64,000 nucleotides of DNA from Thermococcus thioreducens. Its GTDB lineage: Archaea > Methanobacteriota_B > Thermococci > Thermococcales > Thermococcaceae. The number at the start of each line of letters is the position of its first letter. Position 1 is the first letter of the stretch. A program made the position numbers and the translations under genes. The notes under the pieces were generated by a model. The model made no database searches and had not been told where the DNA came from. It worked only from the letters and a program-made list of their open reading frames with translations. This document shows, in pieces, positions 33,121 through 41,221 of this stretch. The stretch is from assembly GCF_002214545.1 (NCBI RefSeq), contig NZ_CP015105.1:930001-994000 (forward strand), given 5' to 3'.

Positions 33121-34056
33121 ATGAGGAGCAAAGCAGTGATAGTGCTTGCAGTTGCACTCATGATCCTGCCTCTTGTAAGCGGGCAGTACTCCGTCGAGTC
33201 CCTCAGCCTTACAGTCTACTCCGACGGGTACGTTAAGGTAGTTGAGGCTATCGTTCCCGAGAACTACACGGTCAGCTTTTCTGTCCCGCTCCTCGCTACC
33301 AACGTTGAGGGGCTGACCGTTATCGACGAGAGCGGAAAACCCCTGCCGTACGAGATAAACGGCTCCACCCTCACAGTGTATTTTGAAAACGCCACCGGTG
33401 TTAGAGTAACCTATTACACTCCCGACCTGACCGCGAAAAACGGCGCCATATGGAGCGTTCATTTCGGCTCAACCGTTCCGGTTAAAATAACCTTTCCGGA
33501 TAACGCTGTCATAGTCGACCTCACCGATATACCCCTTGAGATAAACGGGAACTCTATACTAATGCCTGCCGGAAACCAGACGGTTTCCTATGTCCTTGAA
33601 TACCGACCAACGGGGGCAGAGATTCCAACGGCCCCGACCTCTGGAATGACTGCTGAACCTTCCAACTCGACGGTGTCATCTAATCCTGGATCCTCACCTC
33701 CCACCTCAGGAGGAGGCTCCACAAACTGGACAATGCTCGGTATCCTGGGCCTGCTTGTTCTTGCCGCTGGGGGAGGATTTCTCTACATGAAGCGCGGAGA
33801 GAAAGAGGATGTAGCTCCAGGCATCAGCAGGGAGGACTTCGAGAAGCGCCTTAGGGGGTACGAACTGACGAAGGACGAGGAGAAAGCCCTGCTCTACCTG
33901 TTCGACAGGGGTGGAAAGGCCAAGCAGGCAGAGGTCCGGGAGATGCTCGGTATCCCGAAGACGACCGCGTGGAGAATGTTCCAGCGCCTTGAGAAGCAGG
34001 GACTCGTGAGGGTTTACAAGAAGAAGAGGGAGAACTGGGTGGAGCTGAGGCTTTAG
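33121..34056 (+). CDS. Membrane-anchored winged-HTH protein, cassette copy 2
   Basis: A 311-residue paralog of the 30805 product. Signal segment at the N-terminus (AVIVLAVALMILPLVSG), extracellular beta-rich domain (about 20-180), a Ser/Thr/Pro-rich linker (about 165-205), transmembrane helix WTMLGILGLLVLAAGGGFLY at about 202-220, then a basic loop and a C-terminal winged HTH containing GGKAKQAEVREMLGIPKTTA and ending NWVELRL. The linker is longer than in copy 1. ATG at 33121 lies 5 bases after GGAGGTG. Possible promoter element CTTTTTAAG is at 33081-33090, so it may have separate control as well. Confidence 0.8.
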   Translation: MRSKAVIVLAVALMILPLVSGQYSVESLSLTVYSDGYVKVVEAIVPENYTVSFSVPLLATNVEGLTVIDESGKPLPYEINGSTLTVYFENATGVRVTYYTPDLTAKNGAIWSVHFGSTVPVKITFPDNAVIVDLTDIPLEINGNSILMPAGNQTVSYVLEYRPTGAEIPTAPTSGMTAEPSNSTVSSNPGSSPPTSGGGSTNWTMLGILGLLVLAAGGGFLYMKRGEKEDVAPGISREDFEKRLRGYELTKDEEKALLYLFDRGGKAKQAEVREMLGIPKTTAWRMFQRLEKQGLVRVYKKKRENWVELRL

Positions 34057-34204
34057 ACGGGTCTTTGTTTGGGATTTCTATCTAATTTCAATTTTCATTC
34101 CTAACGGGGTGAAATCCTCCAAGGCCTTGGGGCGTGATTAACGAAAGTTATTGACATGGTATAATACGGGGATTATAACTTTTTTATGAGCCGTAAAGTT
34201 GGCA

Positions 34205-34282
34205 TTAAAGCCCAGTGGGGTATTCAATGAACATCTTGTCCTCCTCAAACCTAAACCCTGTTTTGAGAAGCCTTCCAAACAT
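34205..34282 (-). pseudogene. Possible fragment of a lost gene
   Basis: A 25-residue stretch (MFGRLLKTGFRFEEDKMFIE, ending PTGL) on the minus strand in a 259-base gap after the cassette. It reads like the tail of a small-molecule acetyltransferase, but it has no ribosome site. The rest of the gap (34057-34204) contains no other feature that I can support. Confidence 0.25.
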
Positions 34283-34315
34283 GCACCATCAACACGAAAA
34301 AGGGAGAAGAAAGAA

Positions 34316-36550
34316 TCACCTTATCCTTGAGCCGAGCTTTATTTCCTTGTCCGGCATGAGTAACGCAACGCGCTCGCCGTCGTCAGCCGCTAAGAGCATT
34401 CCCTGGCTTTCCACACCGCGAAGCTTCTTGGGTTCGAGGTTTGCTATGATGACGACGTAGTGGTTGAGCAGCTCTTCCGGCTTGTAGTACTTCTTCAGCC
34501 CGGCAACGAGCTGCCTGATCTCGTCGCCAAGGTCAACCTTGACCACGTAGAGCCTGTCGGCGTTGGGGTGGTCTTTGACCTCGATTATTTTTCCAACCCT
34601 CAGGTCGAGCTTCATGAAGTCATCAAAGCTGATATACTCCACGCTTTCACCACCTTTTCCCTTTTTCTTCACCTTCTCCTTCTTCGAGGCCTTTCCGGCC
34701 TTTTCGGCTTTGGCCTCCAGTTCATCCCCGTAGATGCTCTTAAGGATTGCCATCGCTTCTTCCCTTTTCGCCTCCCCGAAGCGCTCGATGGTAATTTTCC
34801 CCCCGTTGTCCCGCCTGTAGTACTTGTCGAGGAGCAGTTTGGCGCTCTCCGGGTTGCCCCTGGCTATGTAGTTCACGATGAAGTAAATTATGTCCTCGTC
34901 GGTTACCTTCTTGAACATTGGAGTGGCTTTTCTAACCTTATGGCCTGCAGGAATCTCGGTGAACTCCCAGCGCTTGAGCTCCTCGAGGTTGAGGAGGTGC
35001 CATATCTTCTCGCTCGCATCCGGAAGGAACGGCTCAAGGAGGATTCCCAACGCTTTAACTATCTGGAGGGAGATGTTTACCGTGGTGGCCGTCCTAACGC
35101 GGTCGGTTTTGGCGGTCTTCCACGGCTTCTGGTAGTCGAAGTAGCGGTTGCCGAAGATGGCCAGCTCCATGACCCTCTTCAACGCGTCCTTGAACTTGTA
35201 CTGGGCTATCAGCTTTCCGGTCTCCTTAAAGGCCCTCTCAATCTCCTCGAAGGCCTGCCTGTCGAGGTCGTCCAGCTCGCCTCTCTCCGGCACAGTTCCG
35301 TTGAAGTAGCGGTTGACGAAGGTGAGTGCGCGATGCACGAAGTTTCCGAGGTTGTTTACCAGTTCTTCGTTTATCTTGCTCTTGAAGTCTGCAAAGCTGA
35401 AGTCGCTGTCGCGGGTTTCGGGCATTATGGCGGTGAGATAGTAGCGCAGGTAATCCGCTGGAAACGCATCAAGGAACTCGTGAACCCATATCGCCCAGTT
35501 CCTGCTCGTCGAGAACTTCTTGCCCTCAAGGTTGAGGTACTCGTTGGCAGGGATGTCGTATGGCAAAAGCCACTCGGCCCCGGTTTCTTCGTCTTTGTAT
35601 TTCCCGTAGGCCATCAGGAAGGCCGGCCAGAATATCGCGTGGAAGGGCACGTTGTCCTTGCCGATGAAGTGGATTACCTTTGTCTCTCCGTCGAGGTTGA
35701 GCCAGAACTTCTTCCACTCATTCTCCCTTCCCTCTCTCTTCAGGTGCTCAACGGTGATGCTGATGTATCCTATCGGTGCCTCGAACCAGACATAAAGTAC
35801 CTTTCCTTTAACGTCCTCATCGTCGAGCGGGACCGGAATACCCCAGTCAAGGTCGCGCGTTATGGCCCTCTCTTCGAGGCCCTCCTTTATCCAGCCGAGG
35901 ACGGTGTTCCTGACGTTCGGCTTCCAGTGCTCCTGGCTTTCCACCCAGGCCTTGAGCTTCTCCTCGAAGTCCTGCATGCGAATATAATAGTGAGCCGAGT
36001 CCTTGAAGGTTATCGGGTTGCCACAGATGTTGCAGCGTGGATTGATCAGCTTCTCCGGTGTGAGTGGATGCCCGCAGACTTCACACTGATCGCCGCGCTG
36101 ACCCTCTGCACCGCAGTAGGGGCAGGTGCCTATGACGTACCTGTCGGGCAGGAACATCTTGTCGTGCTCGCAGTAGGCCTGTTTGGTGACCTTCTTGACG
36201 AGGTGGCCGTTTTCGAGGGCTTTTAGGAAGAACTCTTGGCTTACCCGGTAGTGAACCGGGAGCTCGGTTCTTCCAAAGAAATCGAAGCTTATCTTGGCCC
36301 TCTCGAAGGTCGTCTTTATGTGTTCGTGGAACTCATCGACGATCTCCCTGGCACTTCTTCCCTCTTTGAGAGCACGGAATGTTATCGGAGTCCCATGTTC
36401 ATCCGTCCCACATATGAAAAGGACTTCCTCGCCCTTCAGGCGGAGATAGCGAACGAAAATGTCCGCTGGTAAATACGCTCCTGCCAGGTGTCCCGCGTGA
36501 ATCGGCCCGTTAGCGTAAGGGAGTGCAGATGTTACCATGTACCTGACCAT
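34316..36550 (-). CDS. metG: Methionyl-tRNA synthetase with C-terminal tRNA-binding domain
   Basis: A class I synthetase of 744 residues that charges tRNA-Met. The HIGH motif is in PYANGPIHAGHLAGA, the KMSKS-like loop is KKFSTSRNWAIW. Two zinc knuckles are seen: CPYCG...CEVCG and CNICG. The C-terminal EMAP-II/Arc1p-like domain (about 640-744) includes SFDDFMKLDLRVGKIIEVKD, joined by a Lys-rich linker (about 610-635). In some archaea this domain is a separate protein; here it is fused. The ATG at 36550 has GGTGG before it. TATA CTTATAAGG is at 36576-36584. Confidence 0.96.
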   Translation of the reverse strand: MVRYMVTSALPYANGPIHAGHLAGAYLPADIFVRYLRLKGEEVLFICGTDEHGTPITFRALKEGRSAREIVDEFHEHIKTTFERAKISFDFFGRTELPVHYRVSQEFFLKALENGHLVKKVTKQAYCEHDKMFLPDRYVIGTCPYCGAEGQRGDQCEVCGHPLTPEKLINPRCNICGNPITFKDSAHYYIRMQDFEEKLKAWVESQEHWKPNVRNTVLGWIKEGLEERAITRDLDWGIPVPLDDEDVKGKVLYVWFEAPIGYISITVEHLKREGRENEWKKFWLNLDGETKVIHFIGKDNVPFHAIFWPAFLMAYGKYKDEETGAEWLLPYDIPANEYLNLEGKKFSTSRNWAIWVHEFLDAFPADYLRYYLTAIMPETRDSDFSFADFKSKINEELVNNLGNFVHRALTFVNRYFNGTVPERGELDDLDRQAFEEIERAFKETGKLIAQYKFKDALKRVMELAIFGNRYFDYQKPWKTAKTDRVRTATTVNISLQIVKALGILLEPFLPDASEKIWHLLNLEELKRWEFTEIPAGHKVRKATPMFKKVTDEDIIYFIVNYIARGNPESAKLLLDKYYRRDNGGKITIERFGEAKREEAMAILKSIYGDELEAKAEKAGKASKKEKVKKKGKGGESVEYISFDDFMKLDLRVGKIIEVKDHPNADRLYVVKVDLGDEIRQLVAGLKKYYKPEELLNHYVVIIANLEPKKLRGVESQGMLLAADDGERVALLMPDKEIKLGSRIR

Positions 36551-36656
36551 TTTAACCACCGTCCCGGCAATGGGTTTAGCCCCTTATAAGACCTGCGGGT
36601 TTTAAACATTACGGTGGGTTATTATGTCTGGGGAAAAATATGTAGGGTTTGATATA

Positions 36657-36914
36657 TCACTTTCCGAGGGAGAGGTTTTCGGTCCTTACAAGGATGGCAT
36701 TTTTTGGAACCTCGACCTCTCCCCGGGTGATTATCAAAGCTCCGTCGTAGGTTGTCATTGTCAGCTTGGTTTTCCTGAAGCCCCCAGTTTCACCCACTAT
36801 AAGAAGGGGCCTTTTCTTGAGTTCAAGGAACTTCCTGAACTCTTCCGGCTCTACAAAGATTAAAACACCACCGGCTATAACCCTGTTGGCATCGACGGCC
36901 ATACCGCACCCCAT
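36657..36914 (-). CDS. Hypothetical small beta-rich protein
   Basis: An 85-residue cytosolic protein: GGVLIFVEPEEFRKFLELKK, then LIVGETGGFRKTKLTMTTYD and ILVRTENLSL at the end. ATG at 36914 with CCGGTGATGTT before it. No family is recognised. It may belong to a Thermococcales group of hypothetical proteins. It lies downstream of metG and against the following toxin-antitoxin genes on the other strand. Confidence 0.62.
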   Translation of the reverse strand: MGCGMAVDANRVIAGGVLIFVEPEEFRKFLELKKRPLLIVGETGGFRKTKLTMTTYDGALIITRGEVEVPKNAILVRTENLSLGK

Positions 36915-37014
36915 AACATCACCGGAAAAGTTTAAGGCATCCCCTTGATGTGGTTTTCGGTGTGATGGCGGAAGGTTTATTTTTGGATAGAGATAAACCA
37001 GTAACGGTGGGAGT

Positions 37015-37182
37015 ATGGAAGTAGTCAAGCGGCTCCAACAGTTGGAACATCGCATTGAGAGGCTGGAGAGATTGATGGAATTTGAGGAGCTTACTGAGGA
37101 AGAGATACGGGAACTTGAATATCGGAGGAAAAAGCGGGACTTCATAGGGGAGGATGAGTTCTGGAGGGAGCTGGGTGTATAA
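37015..37182 (+). CDS. relB: Small RelB-like antitoxin
   Basis: A 55-residue protein overlooked at ordinary length limits. It is very charged and helical: MEVVKRLQQLEHRIERLERL, with FWRELGV at the C-terminus. The ribosome site GGTGGG lies 3-4 bases before the ATG; a T-rich promoter element TTTATTTTTGG is at 36976-36986. The last bases overlap the start of the RelE-like toxin (GTGTATAA), as is common in RelBE pairs. It has no ribbon-helix-helix I can recognise, so it may neutralise toxin mostly by its C-terminal helix. Confidence 0.75.
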   Translation: MEVVKRLQQLEHRIERLERLMEFEELTEEEIRELEYRRKKRDFIGEDEFWRELGV

Positions 37183-37453
37183 ACTTCTTTTTCACAGGGA
37201 AGTCCTTAAAGATATGAAAAAGATCCCTCCAGAAACGCAACTCAGAATAAAGCAGGTTCTCCAAACTCTCAAAATTGCCCCCGAGTCCATACATAAAAAA
37301 CCGTTGAAAGGATATGATGATCTTTTCTCGGTGAGGGTTGGGGATTACAGGATTATCATTGAACCTAACCACGAGGAGAACATTATTTTTGTGTGGATGA
37401 TTTCTCACAGGGGTAAAGTCTATGAAAGGTTAAAGAGACGAAAGGGTGAGTAA
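37175..37453 (+). CDS. relE: RelE-like toxin
   Basis: A 92-residue RelE/ParE-fold protein. Start MYKLLFHREVLKDMKKIPPE, then the beta strand core with LKGYDDLFSVRVGDYRIIIE and FVWMISHRGKVYERL. The R(V)GDYRxxY pattern and closing basic residues are typical of ribosome-dependent mRNA interferases of the RelE family. The GTG at 37175 is used because it overlaps the antitoxin stop and matches the usual start MYKL; upstream GTG-like sites lie inside the antitoxin. It starts the pair 2 bases before the queD-like gene. Confidence 0.86.
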   Translation: MYKLLFHREVLKDMKKIPPETQLRIKQVLQTLKIAPESIHKKPLKGYDDLFSVRVGDYRIIIEPNHEENIIFVWMISHRGKVYERLKRRKGE

Positions 37454-37455
37454 TT

Positions 37456-37803
37456 TTGAAGGCCAGAATCGTCGAGCGCTTCAAGTTTGAGGCCGCCCAC
37501 GCCGTTATCATAGACGGAAAGCCCGAGGAGATACACGGCCACACGTTCTGGCTTGAGGTGGCTGTTGAAGGCGAAATTAAGAAGGGCTACGTGATGGACT
37601 TCCTTGAGCTGAGGAAAATCGTGGATGAAATCATCGGGAAGCTTGACCACAGAAACCTAAACGCTCTCTTCGAAAACCCGACGACCGAGAACGTGGCCCT
37701 CTGGATAGCGGGAGAGGTCGGAAAAAAACTACCCGACGGCGTCAAGCTCAAACGTGTGATCCTTTGGGAGGGCGAGGAGAACGGGGTGGAGTTTGAGTTC
37801 TAA
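37456..37803 (+). CDS. 6-pyruvoyl-tetrahydropterin synthase family protein
   Basis: A 115-residue enzyme of the PTPS/QueD fold. Zinc ligands are H15 (FEAAHAVI), H27 and H29 (EEIHGHTF). The usual catalytic Cys, four residues before HGH, is absent, and Glu residues lie there instead; Thermococcales PTPS-III proteins have this change and were tied to making 6-hydroxymethyl-dihydropterin for folate-type cofactors. Start is TTG after GGGTGA. A QueD role in archaeosine synthesis is the alternative. It sits between two toxin-antitoxin pairs. Confidence 0.78.
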   Translation: MKARIVERFKFEAAHAVIIDGKPEEIHGHTFWLEVAVEGEIKKGYVMDFLELRKIVDEIIGKLDHRNLNALFENPTTENVALWIAGEVGKKLPDGVKLKRVILWEGEENGVEFEF

Positions 37804-37849
37804 GAAACGTTTTTATCCCCCAATGTGGAAGTTAGCAATGGTGAACGGA

Positions 37850-38023
37850 ATGTCCGAGGTTACTTCAGAACGGATGTTAAAGCTGTATTCTCATCTTTTC
37901 AAGGAGGCTCTTGAACTTAAGAAGCTTATCGAGGTGAAAAAAAAGGAAGTCAGACCCGGAATGTTTGGGAAGGGGAACGCTGAGGAGTTCAAAAGGTATA
38001 GGCTTGAGGTGTATGAGCAGTGA
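37850..38023 (+). CDS. Small VapB-like antitoxin
   Basis: A 57-residue helical, charged protein beginning MSEVTSERMLKLYSHLFKEA. GGTGA lies 5 bases before this ATG, with TTTTTATC at about 37810-37818 as TATA. Its stop overlaps the start of the PIN-domain toxin (GTGA). No AbrB domain is visible; the DNA-binding region may be absent or of another type. The pair is assigned mostly from position. Confidence 0.68.
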   Translation: MSEVTSERMLKLYSHLFKEALELKKLIEVKKKEVRPGMFGKGNAEEFKRYRLEVYEQ

Positions 38024-38493
38024 TTTTTATAGACTCAAGCGTTCTCTACAACTACCTTATCGAAACCAGCCTTACCGAATACGCCGTTGATGTTCTTGAG
38101 TCCCGAGAAGGGAAACTAACTTCAGACACCGTCGTTGATGAGTTATTTTATGCACTCATCAGGAAGCTTGGTGAGAAGGAGTACAACGCAATGTCAATCT
38201 GGAAAGTTAAGGAGCTTCTCAGGAACGACGCAGAGTTCAGGAGACGCGCTTCTGATGCCATATCGGACATCTTAGCACTTATTGACGCAAAAGATGTTTT
38301 ACTGGTTTCTGACTCCCGGGACTGGCTGACCGTTGCCACGTTCGTTCATGATTACTCTCTCCTTCCCCACGACGCCAAAATTCTCGCCACTGCCTTGGAA
38401 TACAACTGTGACAAGCTCGCCACCCTCGACGAGGACTTTGAAGCGGTGAGGGACGTCATCAAGCTCGTTCCGGAGGGATTCTGGGAAGAGTAA
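38020..38493 (+). CDS. PIN-domain toxin, VapC-like
   Basis: A 157-residue PIN-domain protein. Acidic residues are in MIFIDSSVLYNYLIE, in VVDELFYALIRKLG, and in LLPHDAKILATALEYN and LATLDEDFEAVRDVI. It is a VapC type RNase, more distant from the one at 26842. GTG start overlaps the small upstream gene by 4 bases. The gap after it (38494-38627) has a small fragment and the left end of a TnpB element. Confidence 0.85.
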   Translation: MIFIDSSVLYNYLIETSLTEYAVDVLESREGKLTSDTVVDELFYALIRKLGEKEYNAMSIWKVKELLRNDAEFRRRASDAISDILALIDAKDVLLVSDSRDWLTVATFVHDYSLLPHDAKILATALEYNCDKLATLDEDFEAVRDVIKLVPEGFWEE

Positions 38494-38529
38494 GAGTCAA
38501 TATCTCTAATAGAAGAGTTTACTGAGAAT

Positions 38530-38613
38530 ATGGAATTCCAAGAGTTCAAACGGGACAAGAAGACACAGTTTGAAGTTATCCGTACCTTTCATACATGCAT
38601 ATTTCGGAGTTGA
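38530..38613 (+). pseudogene. Possible gene fragment at the TnpB element edge
   Basis: A 27-codon stretch, MEFQEFKRDKKTQFEVIRTF, then HTCIFRS and a stop. The first half reads like the start of a coding region and the second half loses this character 14 bases before the element, so a gene may have been cut short here. There is no strong ribosome site. Low confidence. Confidence 0.25.
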
Positions 38614-38727
38614 CTTTTTTCTTTTGCAAGCCTCGCCCTTTAGGGCGGGGTACAGTGTTCGAGAATTTGGCTCTTGAGCAGGAAAGCAACACTTTTTTAA
38701 AGCATAAAACCCATACCATACTTTGAA

Positions 38728-40038
38728 ATGAAGCGTTCAGTAACGGTTAAACTTCAACCATCAAAGGCGCAGGAGAAAATCCTCTTTGAGTTAGCTTACG
38801 CTTCAGCAGTAATTTGGAACAAGCTCAACTACCAGAGGCTCAAACAATTCAAAGAATTCGGGAAAATCGACTTTAACGGAACAGAAAAGGAAGCATACTA
38901 TGAGTTCAAAAACTGGATTGGCGGTTCAACAGTTCAGCAATTAGCCCGAAAGAACGCTGAAAGCTGGAGGAGTTTCTTTTCCCCCAACAAGAAGAAAAAG
39001 AAGGGGGGACTGCCCTCTTGGTTGAAACCAAGACCACCAAGGTTTATTAAGGGAGAAGACGGGAGAAAACTCTTCATTATTCCTCTCAGGAACGACCAGT
39101 ACAGGATTGATGGTAACGTTATCGAGCTCAGAAGGCTCGGAAAGTTCGGTAGGCTTAGAATCCAGTTCAAGGGCAGGATACACTTGAAGGGCAAGCAGGG
39201 AAGGTTAGAAATAACTTACGACCCGGTAAAGCGGAAGTGGTACGCTCACATCAGCATTATCGTTGAGGAGAAACTTGGGGGCGAGGAATGGGTTAAACTC
39301 CCGAGAACCCCAAAAGGAAGCCTTTTCGCGGGGATTGACTTGGGAGTGAACAACTTAATGGCCGTTTACGTTGAAAACGGAAAAAGCTTCCTCGTGAACG
39401 GGAGACCACTCAAAAGTATTGACTTTTACTGGAGGAGAAAAATTGCAGAGTATCAGTCAAAACTCAACAAGTCTGGAGCTAAAACGAGCAGGAAGTTAAA
39501 AAGAATGCACGAGAAGGCTAAACTACAAGCCAAGCACTACATTAACACCGCAGTTAGACAAACTGTTAGAAGGCTTTACAATCTTGGAGTTTCTAAGATT
39601 GTCGTGGGTTATCCGAAGGGAATCGCCAGAAATTCTGATAAGGGTAAAAAGCAGAATTTTCTCCTCTCCCACGTTTGGCGGTTTAACACTGTGATTCAGC
39701 GACTCAAGGAAGTTGCTGAAGAGTATGGTATCAGCGTTGTTGTCGTTAATGAGGCCTTCACTTCGCAATCGTGCCCTCTCTGCGGCCAACGCCATTCTGG
39801 TGGAAGAATTTCCAGGGGTTTGTTTAAGTGCCGTAGAGAGGGCGTTGTTATGAATGCGGACTTAGTTGGAGCGTTTAACATTTTGAAAAAAGTTGCCAAA
39901 ACCATAACCCCGAGCCTGCCGGGTTTAACGGTGGGTAGGGGTAATGGGGGCAAGGCCGTCCCCGAGGGGTCGAAGACCCGCTTTATTTTGGGCCTAAATG
40001 AGACCCCTCAAACCTCCCCGTCAATGGCGAGGGGTTAA
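38728..40038 (+). CDS. tnpB: TnpB, RNA-guided nuclease of IS605 family, copy 2
   Basis: A 436-residue protein very similar to the product at 8185-9459. RuvC residues: D in GIDLGVNN, E in VVNEAFTS and D in MNADLVGAFNI. The zinc finger again has CPLCGQRH and only one cysteine (FKCRREG) in the second half. The N-terminus MKRSVTVKLQPSKAQEKIL is complete. It is intact and probably active; movement would need a TnpA in trans. Its 3' end and the following 37 bases should give the right-end RNA. Confidence 0.93.
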   Translation: MKRSVTVKLQPSKAQEKILFELAYASAVIWNKLNYQRLKQFKEFGKIDFNGTEKEAYYEFKNWIGGSTVQQLARKNAESWRSFFSPNKKKKKGGLPSWLKPRPPRFIKGEDGRKLFIIPLRNDQYRIDGNVIELRRLGKFGRLRIQFKGRIHLKGKQGRLEITYDPVKRKWYAHISIIVEEKLGGEEWVKLPRTPKGSLFAGIDLGVNNLMAVYVENGKSFLVNGRPLKSIDFYWRRKIAEYQSKLNKSGAKTSRKLKRMHEKAKLQAKHYINTAVRQTVRRLYNLGVSKIVVGYPKGIARNSDKGKKQNFLLSHVWRFNTVIQRLKEVAEEYGISVVVVNEAFTSQSCPLCGQRHSGGRISRGLFKCRREGVVMNADLVGAFNILKKVAKTITPSLPGLTVGRGNGGKAVPEGSKTRFILGLNETPQTSPSMARG

Positions 40039-40075
40039 CTCGTTAGAACCCCTCCAAAGCGGGGAGGAGGTCAGC
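39930..40075 (+). ncRNA. Probable right-end (omega) RNA of TnpB copy 2
   Basis: The 3' end of tnpB and the right end of the element carry GC-rich segments shared with copy 1. In this family an RNA from this region directs TnpB to target DNA, with the flanking bases (here CACCGGGTGGTATGG and on) as guide. Inferred from family knowledge only. Confidence 0.4.
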
Positions 40076-40140
40076 ACCGGGTGGTATGGCGAACCCTCAA
40101 TGAAGACATGCCCCACTGAAAAAGAATCTGAGTCCCTCGT

Positions 40141-40611
40141 TTAGTTCCCCTCGGCCTTGGCTTCCCTAACGCTCTCGGCCATCGCTATGCCGTTCGAACC
40201 TTCAAAGGAAATCTTCTCCGGCAGCGACACCTTCACCGGCACGGACTTTTCATTCTCTTCGCTCGGTGTCCAGTTTATTACGTCTCCCTGCTCGATCTCA
40301 AGAACCCGCGTTATCCCGACCGGCCCCTCAATTATGTACTTCGCGGGCTTTTTCGGAGCGTAGAGGCGCCACTTTTTGGCGGTTTTGAAATCCACCACCC
40401 GTCTCGCTGAATCGAGCCAGATGACGTCTATATCGCTCAGCATGAAGAACATGTGAATAGAAGCGTTAGCCTTTGTTTCGGCTGGCAATACAAAAACAAG
40501 GGCGTAGTTGATGTCTCTAACCAGCATTAGTCCCCTAAAGCGCTTGAAGAAGCTGTCCGCGAGCTTGACCTTTCCGTGCCATGTTCTGCCTTTGGTCTCG
40601 TTGATGAGCAT
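40141..40611 (-). CDS. DUF192 family protein
   Basis: A 156-residue protein of the DUF192 family: [20 protein letters not shown], then [37 protein letters not shown] and [19 protein letters not shown]. The pattern fits the archaeal group, some of which are extracytoplasmic, but no signal peptide is visible at this start. ATG at 40611 is chosen because a TATA-like motif (AAACTTATC, 40633-40643) lies 27 bases upstream, giving a leaderless mRNA. Function unknown; convergent to the TnpB element. Confidence 0.85.
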   Translation of the reverse strand: MLINETKGRTWHGKVKLADSFFKRFRGLMLVRDINYALVFVLPAETKANASIHMFFMLSDIDVIWLDSARRVVDFKTAKKWRLYAPKKPAKYIIEGPVGITRVLEIEQGDVINWTPSEENEKSVPVKVSLPEKISFEGSNGIAMAESVREAKAEGN

Positions 40612-40632
40612 GATAGAAGATGGGAATGCGGA

Positions 40633-40643
40633 TTGATAAGTTT
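40633..40643 (-). promoter_or_regulatory. TATA box for leaderless DUF192 gene
   Basis: Minus-strand AAAACTTATCA, about 27 bases upstream of the ATG at 40611 and without a ribosome site in between. It lies just outside the stop of the preceding oxidoreductase gene. Confidence 0.5.
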
Positions 40644-40660
40644 TTGGGAAAGGAAAAATG

Positions 40661-41221
40661 TCAAAGTTCCCCTGACTTGGCCTTCTCTCCAAGTTCAAAG
40701 CCCTTGTGGAGAGCCTTCAGGTTTATCTCCTCCGTTCCCTTCGGCACAGCGTCCAAAACGGCCTTCTCTATGGCCTCCCTTCCCACTACCCCGGTCCATG
40801 CGGTAAGGATTCCGAGTGCGAGGATGTTCATGGTGAGGCTCAGTCCGGTGGTTTCCTCGGCTATCTCCGTGAGCGGTAGCGAGAGCACCTCAAGCTTTTT
40901 CTCAAACTCAAAATCCCTGTGGGGAACGAGGTCCTCCTCGACTATTATCCTGGCACCCTCCCTCACCGTGTGAAGGTACTTGTTGTAGGCCTCCTGTGAG
41001 AAAAACACCGCGCAGTCCGGCTTCAGCGTCTTGGGGTAGTCTATGGGCTCGTCACTGATAACTACTTCGGCCTTGCTCGCTCCTCCCCTCGACTCTGGCC
41101 CGTAGGCCTGCGTCTGCACCGCGTAGAGGTTTTCGTAAACGGCCGCCGTCCTGCCAAGGATGACGCTGGCGAGTATAACCCCCTGACCGCCGAAGCCGCT
41201 GAAGAGTATCTCCCTCCTCAT
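40661..41221 (-). CDS. korC: 2-oxoacid:ferredoxin oxidoreductase gamma subunit, set 2
   Basis: A 186-residue gamma subunit, with [20 protein letters not shown] near the start and [12 protein letters not shown], both typical of this subunit. It forms the CoA-binding domain of an oxidoreductase that converts a 2-oxoacid and CoA to acyl-CoA, CO2 and reduced ferredoxin. ATG at 41221 overlaps the beta subunit stop by one codon (AATGA) and GGGGTGG precedes it. It ends the 6-kb run; its partner beta and alpha genes are just upstream. Confidence 0.92.
   Translation of the reverse strand: MRREILFSGFGGQGVILASVILGRTAAVYENLYAVQTQAYGPESRGGASKAEVVISDEPIDYPKTLKPDCAVFFSQEAYNKYLHTVREGARIIVEEDLVPHRDFEFEKKLEVLSLPLTEIAEETTGLSLTMNILALGILTAWTGVVGREAIEKAVLDAVPKGTEEINLKALHKGFELGEKAKSGEL

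Larger units (their letters stand above)
38627..40075 (+). mobile_element. IS605-family TnpB-only element, copy 2
   Basis: The left end holds the perfect hairpin CCTCGCCC-TTTA-GGGCGGGG at 38631-38650, preceded by TTTTGCAAG; the right end is GGGGAGGAGGTCAG at 40061-40074. Both ends match copy 1. Only tnpB is present. The shared right-end sequence is GAGACCCCTCAAACCTCCC. Ends were found by comparing the two copies. It lies between the PIN-toxin and DUF192 genes. Confidence 0.8.

Noticed and set aside
34460-36226. Long open frame of 588 codons on the plus strand opposite metG
   Set aside because: It lies wholly against a well-supported synthetase gene. Its protein is Val/Glu/Leu-rich without motifs, as expected from the antisense of GC-rich codons.
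40097-40125. C/D-like boxes (ATGAAGA, CTGA, CTGA) just right of TnpB copy 2
   Set aside because: C box has a mismatch, there is no C' box, and no promoter is seen. The similarity to the sRNA beside copy 1 may be chance.
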